Made by a program: the position numbers and the translations under genes. The notes under the pieces are model-generated. The model worked only from the letters and a program-made list of their open reading frames with translations. It was not told the origin of the DNA and made no database searches. From the NCBI RefSeq assembly GCF_011947265.1, contig NZ_JAATHD010000028.1, positions 1 to 64,000 of the forward strand: 64,000 bases of DNA. The letters run 5' to 3'. The DNA is from Paenibacillus sp. HB172176 (GTDB taxonomy: Bacteria; Bacillota; Bacilli; Paenibacillales; Paenibacillaceae). Below, piece after piece: positions 36,363-44,500 of this stretch. Every line of letters begins with the position of its first letter. Position 1 is the stretch's first letter.

Positions 36363-36405
36363 AAAAAACCGGCTGTTCCCGTCACAAGACGGAAACAGCC
36401 GGTTT
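36363..36405 (-). terminator. Rho-independent terminator of the hup-rqcP unit
   Basis: An 18-bp stem (AAACCGGCTGTTCCCGTC with one mismatch to its partner) around a short loop; the minus-strand exit is a run of six T. It lies about 22 bases past the rqcP stop. Confidence 0.92.
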
Positions 36406-36427
36406 GCATGATGGAGAACAAATCTCC

Positions 36428-36724
36428 TTATGTGTTCGCGTTGTTGTCCCAATCGAGAATATTCTCCTTGGGGCGCTGCTCTTCTTTCACCAAGGTATAC
36501 AGCTCTCCAGCCTCATCCTTGCGGGTCGTCTCGGCGAGACGCTCCACGCGAACGGTTACGATCTTCTGACCGTACTGAATCTGGAGCTCGTCGCCAACCT
36601 TAACGGCGCTGCTCGCTTTCGCTTCGCGACCGTTAATCCAGACGCGGCCTTGCTCGGAGACATCCTTCGCCACCGTGCGCCGTTTGATCAGCCTGGATAC
36701 CTTGAGAAACTTGTCTAAACGCAT
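36428..36724 (-). CDS. rqcP: S4 domain RNA-binding protein RqcP (YabO)
   Basis: 98 residues. The S4 fold is clear: MRLDKFLKVSRLIKRRTVAKDVSEQGRVWINGREAKASSAVKVGDELQI. YabO/RqcP works with RqcH in ribosome quality control, helping Ala-tail addition on stalled 50S subunits. The gene follows hup by three bases and sits between yabN/mazG and (in Bacillus) yabP, which here has been separated by the mannosidase cassette. The C-terminal 20 residues are acidic and variable. Confidence 0.92.
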   Translation of the reverse strand: MRLDKFLKVSRLIKRRTVAKDVSEQGRVWINGREAKASSAVKVGDELQIQYGQKIVTVRVERLAETTRKDEAGELYTLVKEEQRPKENILDWDNNANT

Positions 36725-36727
36725 AGA

Positions 36728-37000
36728 CTACTTAATCGCTTCTTTCAGCTTGTTGCCCGCTTTGAACGCAGGAACCTTGGATTCTGGAATTTCAATTTCT
36801 TTGCCCGTTTGCGGGTTGCGGCCGATACGGCCGGAACGCTTGCGAGTCTCGAAAGTTCCGAAGCCAATCAGTTGTACTTTGTCTCCGCCGGCAAGCGCGT
36901 CTGTCACTTCGCCAAGAAAACCATTCAGCACGGACTCTACGTCGCGCTTAGTCAAACCACTTTTTTCTGCAATGTTGTTGATCAGATCCGTTTTGTTCAT
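36728..37000 (-). CDS. hup: HU family DNA-binding protein
   Basis: 90 residues, normal HU length. It starts MNKTDLINNIAEKSGLTKRDVESVLNGF and carries the DNA-binding arm GFGTFETRKRSGRIGRNPQTGKEIEIPESKVPAFKAGNKLKEAI. It is the major nucleoid-compacting protein. AGGAGG precedes the ATG. A large hairpin lies in its upstream region (37067-37123). In B. subtilis the hbs gene is elsewhere; here it is inserted between mazG and rqcP, as is usual in Paenibacillaceae. Confidence 0.95.
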   Translation of the reverse strand: MNKTDLINNIAEKSGLTKRDVESVLNGFLGEVTDALAGGDKVQLIGFGTFETRKRSGRIGRNPQTGKEIEIPESKVPAFKAGNKLKEAIK

Positions 37001-37066
37001 TATTCATTTCCTCCTAAATTGTCGTTTCATTCCTAGTTAGCTGCCACCCTTCGGCGTCAGCACTCT

Positions 37067-37123
37067 GGCAGAAATTGCTCTCACGAAGAATACATATTCT
37101 GCTTAAGAGCACAAATTCCTGCC
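37067..37123 (-). promoter_or_regulatory. large hairpin in the hup leader
   Basis: GGCAG-AATT-GCTCT pairs with AGAGC-AATT-CTGCC with small bulges, and AGAAT/ATTCT forms an inner stem. No T-run follows, so it is not a simple terminator. It lies about 66 bases before the HU start, where a structured 5' leader affecting mRNA stability or translation is plausible. Confidence 0.4.
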
Positions 37124-37177
37124 GTGGGTATCATTTTTTTTGGAATAGTGCTGAAAAAAGGCGAATTTGGTCGAAAA

Positions 37178-38803
37178 TCAGCGTAATCCTTGTTGTTTAG
37201 CCTCTTCCCACCATTTATCCATCTCTAGTAAATCAGTTTGGTCAAAAGTTTTGCCGTTTATACGAAGCTGCTCTTCGATATATTCGAATCTACCTTTGAA
37301 CTTGCGATTGGTGCGAGAGAGCGCCTCTTCCGGGTCGACTCCGATGAATCTGGCCGCATTGACGATGGCGAACAACATATCCCCCAGCTCGCCTGCTTGC
37401 TCTTCCGGGTCGCCCGTGCCGATCGCTTCATTAAGCTCGCGCAGCTCTTCCTCGATCTTCGCCATGACCGGAGCGAGATCATCCCAGTCAAAGCCAACCT
37501 TCGAAGCTTTCTTCTGAAGCTTGTACGCCTTCATAAGAGCAGGCAAATCCGGCGGGATGCCGTCAAGCTGCGACTTGCGGGACTCTGCCGTTCCGTTCAA
37601 TCGTTTCTCTTCCGCCTTCATCTGCTCCCAGTTCACTAAAGCTTCCTCAGAATCGCCTGCGCGCCGATCGCCGAACACATGCGGATGACGGAAGATCAGC
37701 TTCTCGTTCAACGTCTGCAGCACATCGTAGACGGAGAACATGCCGGCTTCTTCTTCCATCTGGCTGTGCAGCATCACCTGAAGAATGACGTCGCCGAACT
37801 CCTCCTGCATGCCGACCGGATCATCGTTATCGAGCGCTTCAAGCGCTTCATAGAGCTCTTCGATAAAATTCTTGCGAATGGACTGATGCGTCTGCTCGCG
37901 ATCCCACGGACAGCCCTCGGGACTGCGCAGGATAGAAACGATTTCATGCAAACGGTCGAAGCTGCGGTTCTGCAGCGCCGGATCCAGGGAGCGAGGCACA
38001 TAGATCAGTGACAAGTTGCCATAGCTCTGGCCGCGGTCGAGATCATGAAGCGGCACCTTCTCAATCCGTTGCTCGCCGGCGACGCCGAGCGCATGCCCTA
38101 CGACAACCTCGTAATCGTCGGGATAACGCTCCATTAGCGCAAGCTTCACATCAGATGCGGTAAAGTCATCATACACTTGTCCGATAAGCGTATGCAACTT
38201 CGGCTGCAGCAAGGCTGCTTGCAGCTCGGCCGCGTCCAGAAGCGCGAAGCCTTCGATCGGATCGATGCCAAGGCTTGTGAAGGCCGCGTCCAGAAAGCTT
38301 TCTCCGCCAATAATCTGCAGCTCCACGCCCGCTTCCGGACAGCGCTCGCGAAGCAGTTGAACCGTGCGTTCCGCAACCATGGGATGCCCGGGAACAGCAT
38401 AACAGATTGCCGCGCCTTCTTCAAAGGGGACTGAAGTCCCAGAAACAGCGGAAGCGCGGGTTTCGGATGCGCCATGCGAGGCTGCGTTTAATCCGGAGTG
38501 CTGAGCCGTCGACGGCTCAGCAGCGGCAAGCCCGGATACGCCCGTTGCCGCCGATTGCAGCGCCTCCTCCAGCAAGGCGGACGCGATCGCTTCGTACACA
38601 TCCGGGAAGGATTCATGCTGCTCGTACAAGTAATCGAATGAACGGTAGTTCACGCTATTTTCACGCAGCATGGACATCATCGGATGCTTCTCCGTTCGCA
38701 CGAACAAACGCCGAGCGGCTTGCAGCCTGCGCCATACGCCTAGCGTGAGCTGTTCCGGATCGCCGGAGCCAAGGCCAAGTATGACGATAGTTGCTTTTGA
38801 CAA
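37178..38803 (-). CDS. mazG: bifunctional SAM-methyltransferase-like/MazG nucleotide pyrophosphohydrolase (YabN)
   Basis: About 541 residues. The N-terminal half is a tetrapyrrole-methylase-like domain (ATIVILGLGSGDPEQLTLGVWRRL; CYAVPGHPMVAERTV). The C-terminal half is MazG, with EELYEALEALDNDDPVGMQEEFGDVILQVMLH and a second EELRELNEAIGTGDPEEQAGELGDMLFAIVN, which hydrolyses NTPs to NMPs. TTG at 38803 with AAGGAGG nine bases upstream is the likely start. An Ala/Ser-rich insert of about 45 residues (SAATGVSGLAAAEPSTAQHS onward) interrupts the methylase domain before AVPGHP and is not normal for the family. The place between the MOP flippase gene and hup/rqcP is conserved. Confidence 0.92.
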   Translation of the reverse strand: MSKATIVILGLGSGDPEQLTLGVWRRLQAARRLFVRTEKHPMMSMLRENSVNYRSFDYLYEQHESFPDVYEAIASALLEEALQSAATGVSGLAAAEPSTAQHSGLNAASHGASETRASAVSGTSVPFEEGAAICYAVPGHPMVAERTVQLLRERCPEAGVELQIIGGESFLDAAFTSLGIDPIEGFALLDAAELQAALLQPKLHTLIGQVYDDFTASDVKLALMERYPDDYEVVVGHALGVAGEQRIEKVPLHDLDRGQSYGNLSLIYVPRSLDPALQNRSFDRLHEIVSILRSPEGCPWDREQTHQSIRKNFIEELYEALEALDNDDPVGMQEEFGDVILQVMLHSQMEEEAGMFSVYDVLQTLNEKLIFRHPHVFGDRRAGDSEEALVNWEQMKAEEKRLNGTAESRKSQLDGIPPDLPALMKAYKLQKKASKVGFDWDDLAPVMAKIEEELRELNEAIGTGDPEEQAGELGDMLFAIVNAARFIGVDPEEALSRTNRKFKGRFEYIEEQLRINGKTFDQTDLLEMDKWWEEAKQQGLR

Positions 38804-39222
38804 TAGGATCAACCTCCTTCATGGTTTGTGGCAATCAATTGAGCCTTTCAAGTTAAATTCCCCTTAGGACGTGTATGCAAACTCCGAAGGGAACAGATTA
38901 TGCCGAAATTTCGTTCCATAGCAAGGCGCTTTTTCGAAGGTGTTACCTAAGGATACATCAGGAAAAACAACGCAGCAGGGGCCGAAAAGGCACTATAAGA
39001 TGCCCCCTAAGCGGGCTTGCAAAAACGTCCTAAGCCGCTTGGGGATGAGAGACGGCTCTCAGAAGCGATTCAGGGCTCTAATCGCGTTCGCGCATGTATG
39101 ACTAAGCATTGCGAAGCGATGCATCGTCATGCCGGAGCATACAACGGCAGCCATCCTGTCTTGCCGTGCAACGGAGCATGACGGAGCCCCCCCCCTCCTC
39201 GCGCCGACGCAGCAGGCGAGAG
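38804..39222. other. 419-base intergenic region with one imperfect hairpin
   Basis: Between mazG and the MOP flippase gene. At 39004-39044 CCCC, AAGCG and GCTT pair with AAGC, CGCTT and GGGG with single-base bulges; there is no T-run, so it is a weak terminator candidate. Otherwise nothing coding or repeated is recognised. Confidence 0.4.
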
Positions 39223-41121
39223 TTAGTCCCGAGGCGGCTGCTCCCGCGGAAGCAAGCGCAGCCGCATCAGCCGGGCGGCCACGCCCTCGCCGCCCGGCAG
39301 CGCGCGCATGTCGCGCGCCGGGATAACGCCGCTGCGCACAGCCGCGGCGGCAAAAACGCAAGCGCCGACGGCAACGCCCGTCAGCGCAAGCACCGCCGCC
39401 GCGGCCCTCGGCGGCAGCGCGTCCCCGAGCGCGGCGGTCAGCGCGCGCTCGGTCAGCAGCAGCGCGGCGGCCATGCACGCCAGCGCGAGCGCAGTGCCGG
39501 CGGCGGCGCGGACGGCTCGCCGCTGGACGCGCGCATGCGGCGGCGGACGGAGCTTCGCAGCCGCATGGCGCAGCGCCGCCGCGCCGAGCAGAGCGGCGGC
39601 GCTTAGCGCGACAACGCCGGAGAGCGCCCCGCCCTCTATGCCGAGGGCGGGTACGAGAGCGGCGTTGAGCGCGCCCTTGAGCAGCGCTGCGAGCAGCAGC
39701 AGCGCGATTGGTACGCGCGCGGAGCCGAGCGCCTGCAGCGCGGGAGCGACGGCCGCGCTGACGCAGCCCGCCAGCGCGGTGCAGCCCATCAAAGCAAAGG
39801 TCGCCGTGCCTTGCGCATCCTTGTACAGCAGCATGTTGATCGGCCTTGCCAGCAGCACGAGACCGAGAGCCGCAGCAGCGCCGATCATCCACGTCAGCCG
39901 CGCGAGAAGCGACAGCCGCAGCCGCAGCTGTTCATCGTCATTCGCAAGCTTGGCCTTCACCAAGCCCGGCACGAGAGCCGCCGCGGCCGCCCCCGCAACC
40001 ATAACGAGCAATTGAACAAGAGGCTGGGCGCGGTTGTAGACGCCGAACAAGCTCATCGCCTCATGGGCCGCTGCGGCATAACCGCTGCCGGTCAGCATTC
40101 TCGGCATCGTGAAAGCGTCGACAACCCCTACAGCCGGCACGACAATGGCCGCCAGCGCCGCGGGCAGCGCAAGCGTCGACAGCTCCTTCAGCTCCGTACC
40201 GAGCGTTCTGCGCAGCGGGCCTCCTTTGCCATCTTCAAGCAACGGCTCCTCCGCTGTCGATTCGGCCTGGCCTCCTGAACTGCGCCCGGCCCTCAAGTCG
40301 CACGCCGAACCGGCAGTCCCTCTCGCCGAACCGCCAATAAGGCGAGCCGTGCGCGCCTTGCTCTCCCGTTCCTTCTTCGACAGAATAGGCTTATTCTCCA
40401 GCTTCTCCATCTCCGGCAAGCTTATAACCGTGCCGACCTTCTTGCTCTTCTTGCCGCCCGACACGCCTCGCCCTGCGGTCAGAAGCAAGCAAGCGGCGGC
40501 CGCAGCGCCGAAAGCGGATCCGCTCATCACGCTTGCGGCAAGCTTGGCATCGCTCCATCCGGCCCTCAGCCCAATGCCAAGCGCCAGCACCATCACGGCT
40601 ACGCGGACAAGCTGCTCGGCTAGCTGCGAGGAGGCAGAAACGCCCATCTGCCGGCTCCCTTGCCGGAAGCCCCTCAGCGCCGCAGCCGCCGGCGCAGCCA
40701 GCAAAGCAAGCGACAACGCTCTGATAGAGGAAGCGGCAGACCCATCGCCAATCCATTCCGCCGTCCAATCCGCGCTAAGCCACATGACGATGAAGGAAAG
40801 CGCGCCCGTTACACCTAGCAGGAGGAGCGCTGCCGACAAAGTCGATCTCGCCGCCGCTTCGCCGTCCGCTTCCTCCAAACGCCTCGCAATGACAATCGAG
40901 ACCGCCGTCGGCAAGCCTGCCGCAGCCAGCACCATCACAAGCTGGTAGAATGGATACACCGCATTATAGATGCCGAAGACCCGGTCTCCGGCCAAATTTT
41001 GAAGAGGAATCTTCTGGAATGCCCCCAGCAGCTTGGACAACAATGCCGCTCCCCCCATCAGCACGACGCCGTTGCCGAGCAATCCCAGCTTCTCCTTCCT
41101 CCCCTTTCCTTCCTTACTCAT
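39223..41121 (-). CDS. MOP-superfamily polysaccharide/lipid flippase (SpoVB/YabM-like)
   Basis: About 632 residues with roughly 14 membrane segments; longer than usual (about 530) because of a hydrophilic insert near residues 230-310 (KKSKKVGTVISLPEMEKLEN ... SSGGQAESTAEEPLLEDGKG). It begins LLGNGVVLMGGAALLSKLLGAFQKIPLQNLAGDRVFGIYNAVYPFYQLVMVLAAAGLPTAVS, typical of SpoVB/YabM/MurJ-like flippases that move lipid-linked sugars. The C-terminal third is unusually Ala/Arg-rich and coded by very GC-rich DNA. ATG at 41121 follows AAGGGTG. Its place between spoVT and mazG matches yabM of Bacillus. Confidence 0.88.
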   Translation of the reverse strand: MSKEGKGRKEKLGLLGNGVVLMGGAALLSKLLGAFQKIPLQNLAGDRVFGIYNAVYPFYQLVMVLAAAGLPTAVSIVIARRLEEADGEAAARSTLSAALLLLGVTGALSFIVMWLSADWTAEWIGDGSAASSIRALSLALLAAPAAAALRGFRQGSRQMGVSASSQLAEQLVRVAVMVLALGIGLRAGWSDAKLAASVMSGSAFGAAAAACLLLTAGRGVSGGKKSKKVGTVISLPEMEKLENKPILSKKERESKARTARLIGGSARGTAGSACDLRAGRSSGGQAESTAEEPLLEDGKGGPLRRTLGTELKELSTLALPAALAAIVVPAVGVVDAFTMPRMLTGSGYAAAAHEAMSLFGVYNRAQPLVQLLVMVAGAAAAALVPGLVKAKLANDDEQLRLRLSLLARLTWMIGAAAALGLVLLARPINMLLYKDAQGTATFALMGCTALAGCVSAAVAPALQALGSARVPIALLLLAALLKGALNAALVPALGIEGGALSGVVALSAAALLGAAALRHAAAKLRPPPHARVQRRAVRAAAGTALALACMAAALLLTERALTAALGDALPPRAAAAVLALTGVAVGACVFAAAAVRSGVIPARDMRALPGGEGVAARLMRLRLLPREQPPRD

Positions 41122-41389
41122 CCGCTTCACCCTTATTCCAAGCTCCCATTTCTCCGCCAAACGATTGCCTCGCCTAATCTTTCTTAAGTATACATGAATC
41201 GGCCTCTGCCCCATAGAGCCGCCTTCCAATGTTCATGCCGCCCACCCCGGGAGGTGCAAAGGAAAGTCCGCTCATCAGCCCTCTAAGCAAAAAGCCCCCT
41301 TTCCCGCATATCGCAAGAAAAGGAGCCGCCGCCATCAGCTAATAGGTTTGTTCTCGTTTGCCTCAAGCTTCATGTGTTTCACGTATCCG

Positions 41390-41932
41390 CTATTGCTCCA
41401 TCTGCTTCGCCAGGAAGCCCGCTGCCGTCTCCGCCATCTTCGTCTCCATCTGGGACATCTTCATGGACTCGTCCTTGCTAAGCAGCACGACCGTGCCAAT
41501 CGGATCGCCGCCCGCGATAATCGGAGCGATAACGAAGGAGCTGTACGTATCCTGCACATCCTTCACGATTTCATAATTGCCGCTGTTTGATTCCGCCATC
41601 GTCTTGCGATTGTCCATGCAGGCTTCAAGCGCGGAGCCGATGGACTTGTCCATCAATTCCTTCTTCGACGCTCCGGCTACCGTAATAATCGTATCTCGAT
41701 CCGAGATTAACGTAATATGGCCCGTGCTTTCGTACAGCGATTCCGCATATTCCTTCGCGAAGTCGCCAAGCTCGCCGATTGGCGAATATTTCTTCAGGAT
41801 AACCTCGCCGTCGCGGTCGACGAATATTTCGAGCGGATCTCCTTCGCGTATCCGCAAAGTGCGGCGAATTTCCTTCGGGATGACGACACGACCGAGATCA
41901 TCAATACGACGTACTATTCCAGTTGCTTTCAT
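41390..41932 (-). CDS. spoVT: stage V sporulation protein T (SpoVT), AbrB-family regulator
   Basis: 180 residues. The N-terminal swapped-hairpin AbrB DNA-binding domain is MKATGIVRRIDDLGRVVIPKEIRRTLRIREGDPLEIF. The C-terminal GAF-like domain is near LISDRDTIITVAGASKKELMDKSIG and SSFVIAPIIAGGDPIGTVVLL. SpoVT tunes sigma-G-dependent genes in the forespore and affects germination. Length and sequence match the family well. In Bacillus it lies next to mfd; here the urt cassette and prsA come between. Confidence 0.96.
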   Translation of the reverse strand: MKATGIVRRIDDLGRVVIPKEIRRTLRIREGDPLEIFVDRDGEVILKKYSPIGELGDFAKEYAESLYESTGHITLISDRDTIITVAGASKKELMDKSIGSALEACMDNRKTMAESNSGNYEIVKDVQDTYSSFVIAPIIAGGDPIGTVVLLSKDESMKMSQMETKMAETAAGFLAKQMEQ

Positions 41933-42002
41933 TTCTTGTTGCCCCGCTTTCCTAGAGGATATTGAATCGACTGGATATTCATCACTGCTTGCACCGTTAT
42001 GG

Positions 42003-42215
42003 TTATCTCTGCGGCGCGCTGCTCATTTCCGGCACCGAAGAGTTATTAACCTTTAGAAGGTGATTTTGAATCTGACCATAGTATTCATCCGCTCCCATTA
42101 TCTTATACACGTCTCCAAAGGAGCCCTCTTTTCCATGCTTCATCCTGCCCGCCTCCATCCTGTGCTTCAATCCTGAAATCCCGCTCCGACAATTAACGAA
42201 AACTTTCTTAACCAT
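42003..42215 (-). CDS. doubtful small hypothetical protein
   Basis: 70 codons starting MVKKVFVNCRSGISGLKHRM. AAGGA lies six bases before the ATG, which is the main argument for it. No similarity is recognised, composition is not convincing, and it lies in otherwise non-coding DNA just upstream of spoVT. It may be part of the spoVT leader rather than a gene. Confidence 0.22.
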   Translation of the reverse strand: MVKKVFVNCRSGISGLKHRMEAGRMKHGKEGSFGDVYKIMGADEYYGQIQNHLLKVNNSSVPEMSSAPQR

Positions 42216-42415
42216 AACTTATCCTTACCTTGTCCTTATTCGCACATGCGGACTCATTATGAGCGGAGCAACCGCTTTTTATTGCAAATCTCCTTCGCTT
42301 CTTCCTGCACTTCCTTTGGAGACTCAGACAAACCGTTCGGGTTCCATGCTGCAGCGACTGCTATTTCATCCATTCAGTGACAACACATAACAAGATAAGA
42401 AACACCAATAACGAA

Positions 42416-42695
42416 CTGGAATTTCTCCAGCATATTCTCTATTCTCGGACTAAAATTCCACTTATGTTGGAATTTCTCCAGCATATCTCTGCGAAACGAC
42501 CTCCAATGCGTGAACAGCATGAAATAAGCAGGAGATATTCCAGTACAATTGCTAAATTTGCGTTTATAGAGGGAATAAACTGGAGATATTCCAGCACAAC
42601 TGCCTCCATCGCTTTCATCCGGCCATATACTGGAGATATTCCCATACAACTGTCCCCATCGCTTTCATCCGGCCATTAAGCCGGAGATTCTCCGG
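42416..42695. repeat. array of six 15-bp palindromes at about 51-bp spacing
   Basis: Imperfect palindromes of the CTGGAATTTCTCCAG / CTGGAGATATTCCAG type start at 42416, 42468, 42529, 42580, 42630 and 42681 (steps 52, 61, 51, 50, 51). The last is CCGGAGATTCTCCGG. The first two read in one orientation and the others in the opposite one. The two last spacers share most of their sequence (CCATCGCTTTCATCCGGCCAT); the earlier ones differ. Repeats are too short and too palindromic for a CRISPR and no cas gene is near. Confidence 0.9.
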
Positions 42696-42787
42696 TCAAC
42701 AAACGCCTTGCCTTCCTCAAACGCGAACGATTCCGCATCTTCCAGAATAGAAACAAAAAGCGCGGTTTCCCGCGCCTCTCCTGCTTC

Positions 42788-42845
42788 TTCCTGATTATGC
42801 CGTTGTTCTTCCTGATTATGCCATTGCTTCTTCCTGATTATACCG
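42788..42845 (-). repeat. 21-22-bp tandem repeat at the urtE stop codon
   Basis: Three copies of a unit containing TTCCTGATTATGCC (plus strand), starting at 42788, 42809 and 42831. The last contains the urtE stop (GTATAA), so the 3' end of the gene has been duplicated outward twice. Confidence 0.85.
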
Positions 42846-43539
42846 TCAAATAACGCCGGACAACCTCGTCGTCCAGCGCTTCGAGATTCCCTTCCCAGGC
42901 AATCGCGCCCTTGTCGAGAATATAGAAATAATCGCCCACGCTCTTCACGAATTCGAGGCTCTGCTCCACGAGAAGAATCGCCGTCTTGCCCTCCTCCTTG
43001 ATGCCGCGGATGACATCCCTGATATCATCGACAATAGAGGGCTGAATGCCTTCACACGGCTCGTCGAGCAGAAGCACCTCCGGTTTGGACGCAAGCGCCC
43101 TGGCGAAGGCCAATTGCTGCTGCTGCCCGCCGCTCAGGTCGCCGCCGCGCCGCTCATACATCGTGGGCAGCACCGGAAATTTCTCAATCGCCTCCGGGGG
43201 AATCTGATCCGCCTTGCTCTTCGTCTTCAGAGCCTCGAGGCCGAGAAGCAAATTCTCATACACGGACAGTTGCGCGAAGATCTCCCTGCCCTGAGGCACA
43301 TAGCCGATGCCGCTCCTCGCTCGTAATCCAGGCGCTTTCTTCGTCAGATTCTCGCCCTTATAGCTGACCGCGCCCGCTCTAGCCCGCAGCAAGCCCATAA
43401 CGCTCTTCATGAGCGTCGTCTTGCCGACGCCGTTGCGCCCGAGCAGACATACGACCTGCCCCGGCCTGACCTCAAGCGTTACATTTCGCAAAATAATGCT
43501 CTCCCCATAGCCCGACTCAAGCTGTTGAACGGCCAGCAT
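42838..43539 (-). CDS. urtE: urea ABC transporter ATP-binding protein UrtE
   Basis: 233 residues. Walker A GRNGVGKTTLMKSVMG, the signature LSGGQQQQLAFARALASKPEVLLLDEPCEGIQPSIVDDI and the switch His region ILLVEQSLEF are intact. It belongs to the LivF-like group; the order urtA-B-C-D-E identifies the urea transporter. ATG at 43539 is seven bases after GGAGG; a long in-frame extension lies over urtD and is discarded. It overlaps urtD by 23 bases. Confidence 0.93.
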   Translation of the reverse strand: MLAVQQLESGYGESIILRNVTLEVRPGQVVCLLGRNGVGKTTLMKSVMGLLRARAGAVSYKGENLTKKAPGLRARSGIGYVPQGREIFAQLSVYENLLLGLEALKTKSKADQIPPEAIEKFPVLPTMYERRGGDLSGGQQQQLAFARALASKPEVLLLDEPCEGIQPSIVDDIRDVIRGIKEEGKTAILLVEQSLEFVKSVGDYFYILDKGAIAWEGNLEALDDEVVRRYLTV

Positions 43540-44299
43540 GCGCATCCCTCCGCTTCCCGAGATAGACCTCCGCAACGCGGTCGTCGCCCTGCACGTCCTC
43601 CATAGAGCCTTCCTTGAGGAGCTTGCCCTCATGCATGACCGTCACCAGACTTGCGAAGTTACGCACGAAATCCATGTCATGCTCCACGACAACCACCGAC
43701 CGCTTTGTCGCGATTTGCACAAGCAATTCGCCCGTCTTATCCGTTTCCTTGTCCGTCATGCCGGCTACCGGCTCGTCGAGCAGCAGCACCTCCGGCTCCT
43801 GCAGCAGCATCATCCCAATCTCGAGCCATTGCTTCTCGCCATGGGACAATCCGCCGGAGCGCCAATGCGCCTTCTCTTCCAGACCGATCATCCGCAGCTG
43901 CTGATGAAGCCGATCCTGCTCCTCGACCTTCATTCGCGCAAACAACGTCGCGGCCACCGTCCGTTTCTGACGCATGGCGATTTCCAGATTTTCCATGACG
44001 GTCATGGAAGGGAAGATCGACGGCGCCTGGAATTTGCGCCCGATGCCAAGCTCCGCAATCTGATGCTCCCGCTTTCTCGTAATATCCACCTTGTCGCCGA
44101 AGGTCACCTTGCCCGCCGTCGGCTTCACCTTGCCGCAGATCACGTCCAGCATCGTCGTCTTGCCCGCTCCGTTCGGGCCGATCAAGAATCGAAGCTCCGC
44201 CTTGGCAAGCGCCAGATTCATCCCTTGCACTGCCTTGAATCCGTCAAATTCCACCGTTACATCCCGACATTCCAGAATAGCCGCTTCCGCAACGCCCAT
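43517..44299 (-). CDS. urtD: urea ABC transporter ATP-binding protein UrtD
   Basis: 260 residues. Walker A GPNGAGKTTMLDVICG, the signature LSHGEKQWLEIGMMLLQEPEVLLLDEPVAGMTDKETDKT and VVVEHDMDFVRNFAS are intact; LivG-like, with the LSHGEKQWLEIGM stretch characteristic of UrtD. ATG at 44299 is eight bases after GGAGGG. It is 201 bases downstream of urtC, the largest gap in the operon, with no terminator seen there. Confidence 0.94.
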   Translation of the reverse strand: MGVAEAAILECRDVTVEFDGFKAVQGMNLALAKAELRFLIGPNGAGKTTMLDVICGKVKPTAGKVTFGDKVDITRKREHQIAELGIGRKFQAPSIFPSMTVMENLEIAMRQKRTVAATLFARMKVEEQDRLHQQLRMIGLEEKAHWRSGGLSHGEKQWLEIGMMLLQEPEVLLLDEPVAGMTDKETDKTGELLVQIATKRSVVVVEHDMDFVRNFASLVTVMHEGKLLKEGSMEDVQGDDRVAEVYLGKRRDAHAGRSTA

Positions 44300-44500
44300 A
44301 ACACATTCCCTCCTTCTTATTCTCCGCTTTGCTCCTCGGCTCGCAGTCATTCTCCGTACCTCGACAATGCCTCGCGCCACGCTGACAACGTCTCACGCCC
44401 GCTCTCCAACCCTCATACTCCTCTTTCGCTCTCTTTCTCTCTTCCCCTTTATCTCTCTCACTCTCGATCAACAGCCTTCCGCAACCATGCTTCCCGCTTA

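Larger units (their letters stand above)
41933..42837. other. 905-base region without a confident gene
   Basis: Lies between spoVT and urtE and marks the left edge of the second cassette. It holds a doubtful 70-codon ORF (42003-42215), the palindrome array (42416-42695) and a short tandem repeat at the urtE 3' end, each listed separately. Confidence 0.7.

Noticed and set aside
39004-39044. Terminator of the MOP flippase gene
   Set aside because: Stem is interrupted by bulges and no T-run follows in either direction, so it is only noted inside the intergenic entry.
39059-39892. 277-residue Arg/Ala-rich ORF
   Set aside because: Shadow of the very GC-rich MOP flippase gene in another frame; composition is that of an out-of-frame reading.
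42003-42215. A confident gene upstream of spoVT
   Set aside because: Kept only as a low-confidence feature; a ribosome site alone is not enough and no similarity is recognised.
42416-42695. CRISPR array
   Set aside because: Repeats are only 15 bp, palindromic, present in both orientations and imperfect; two spacers are nearly the same; no cas genes in the window.
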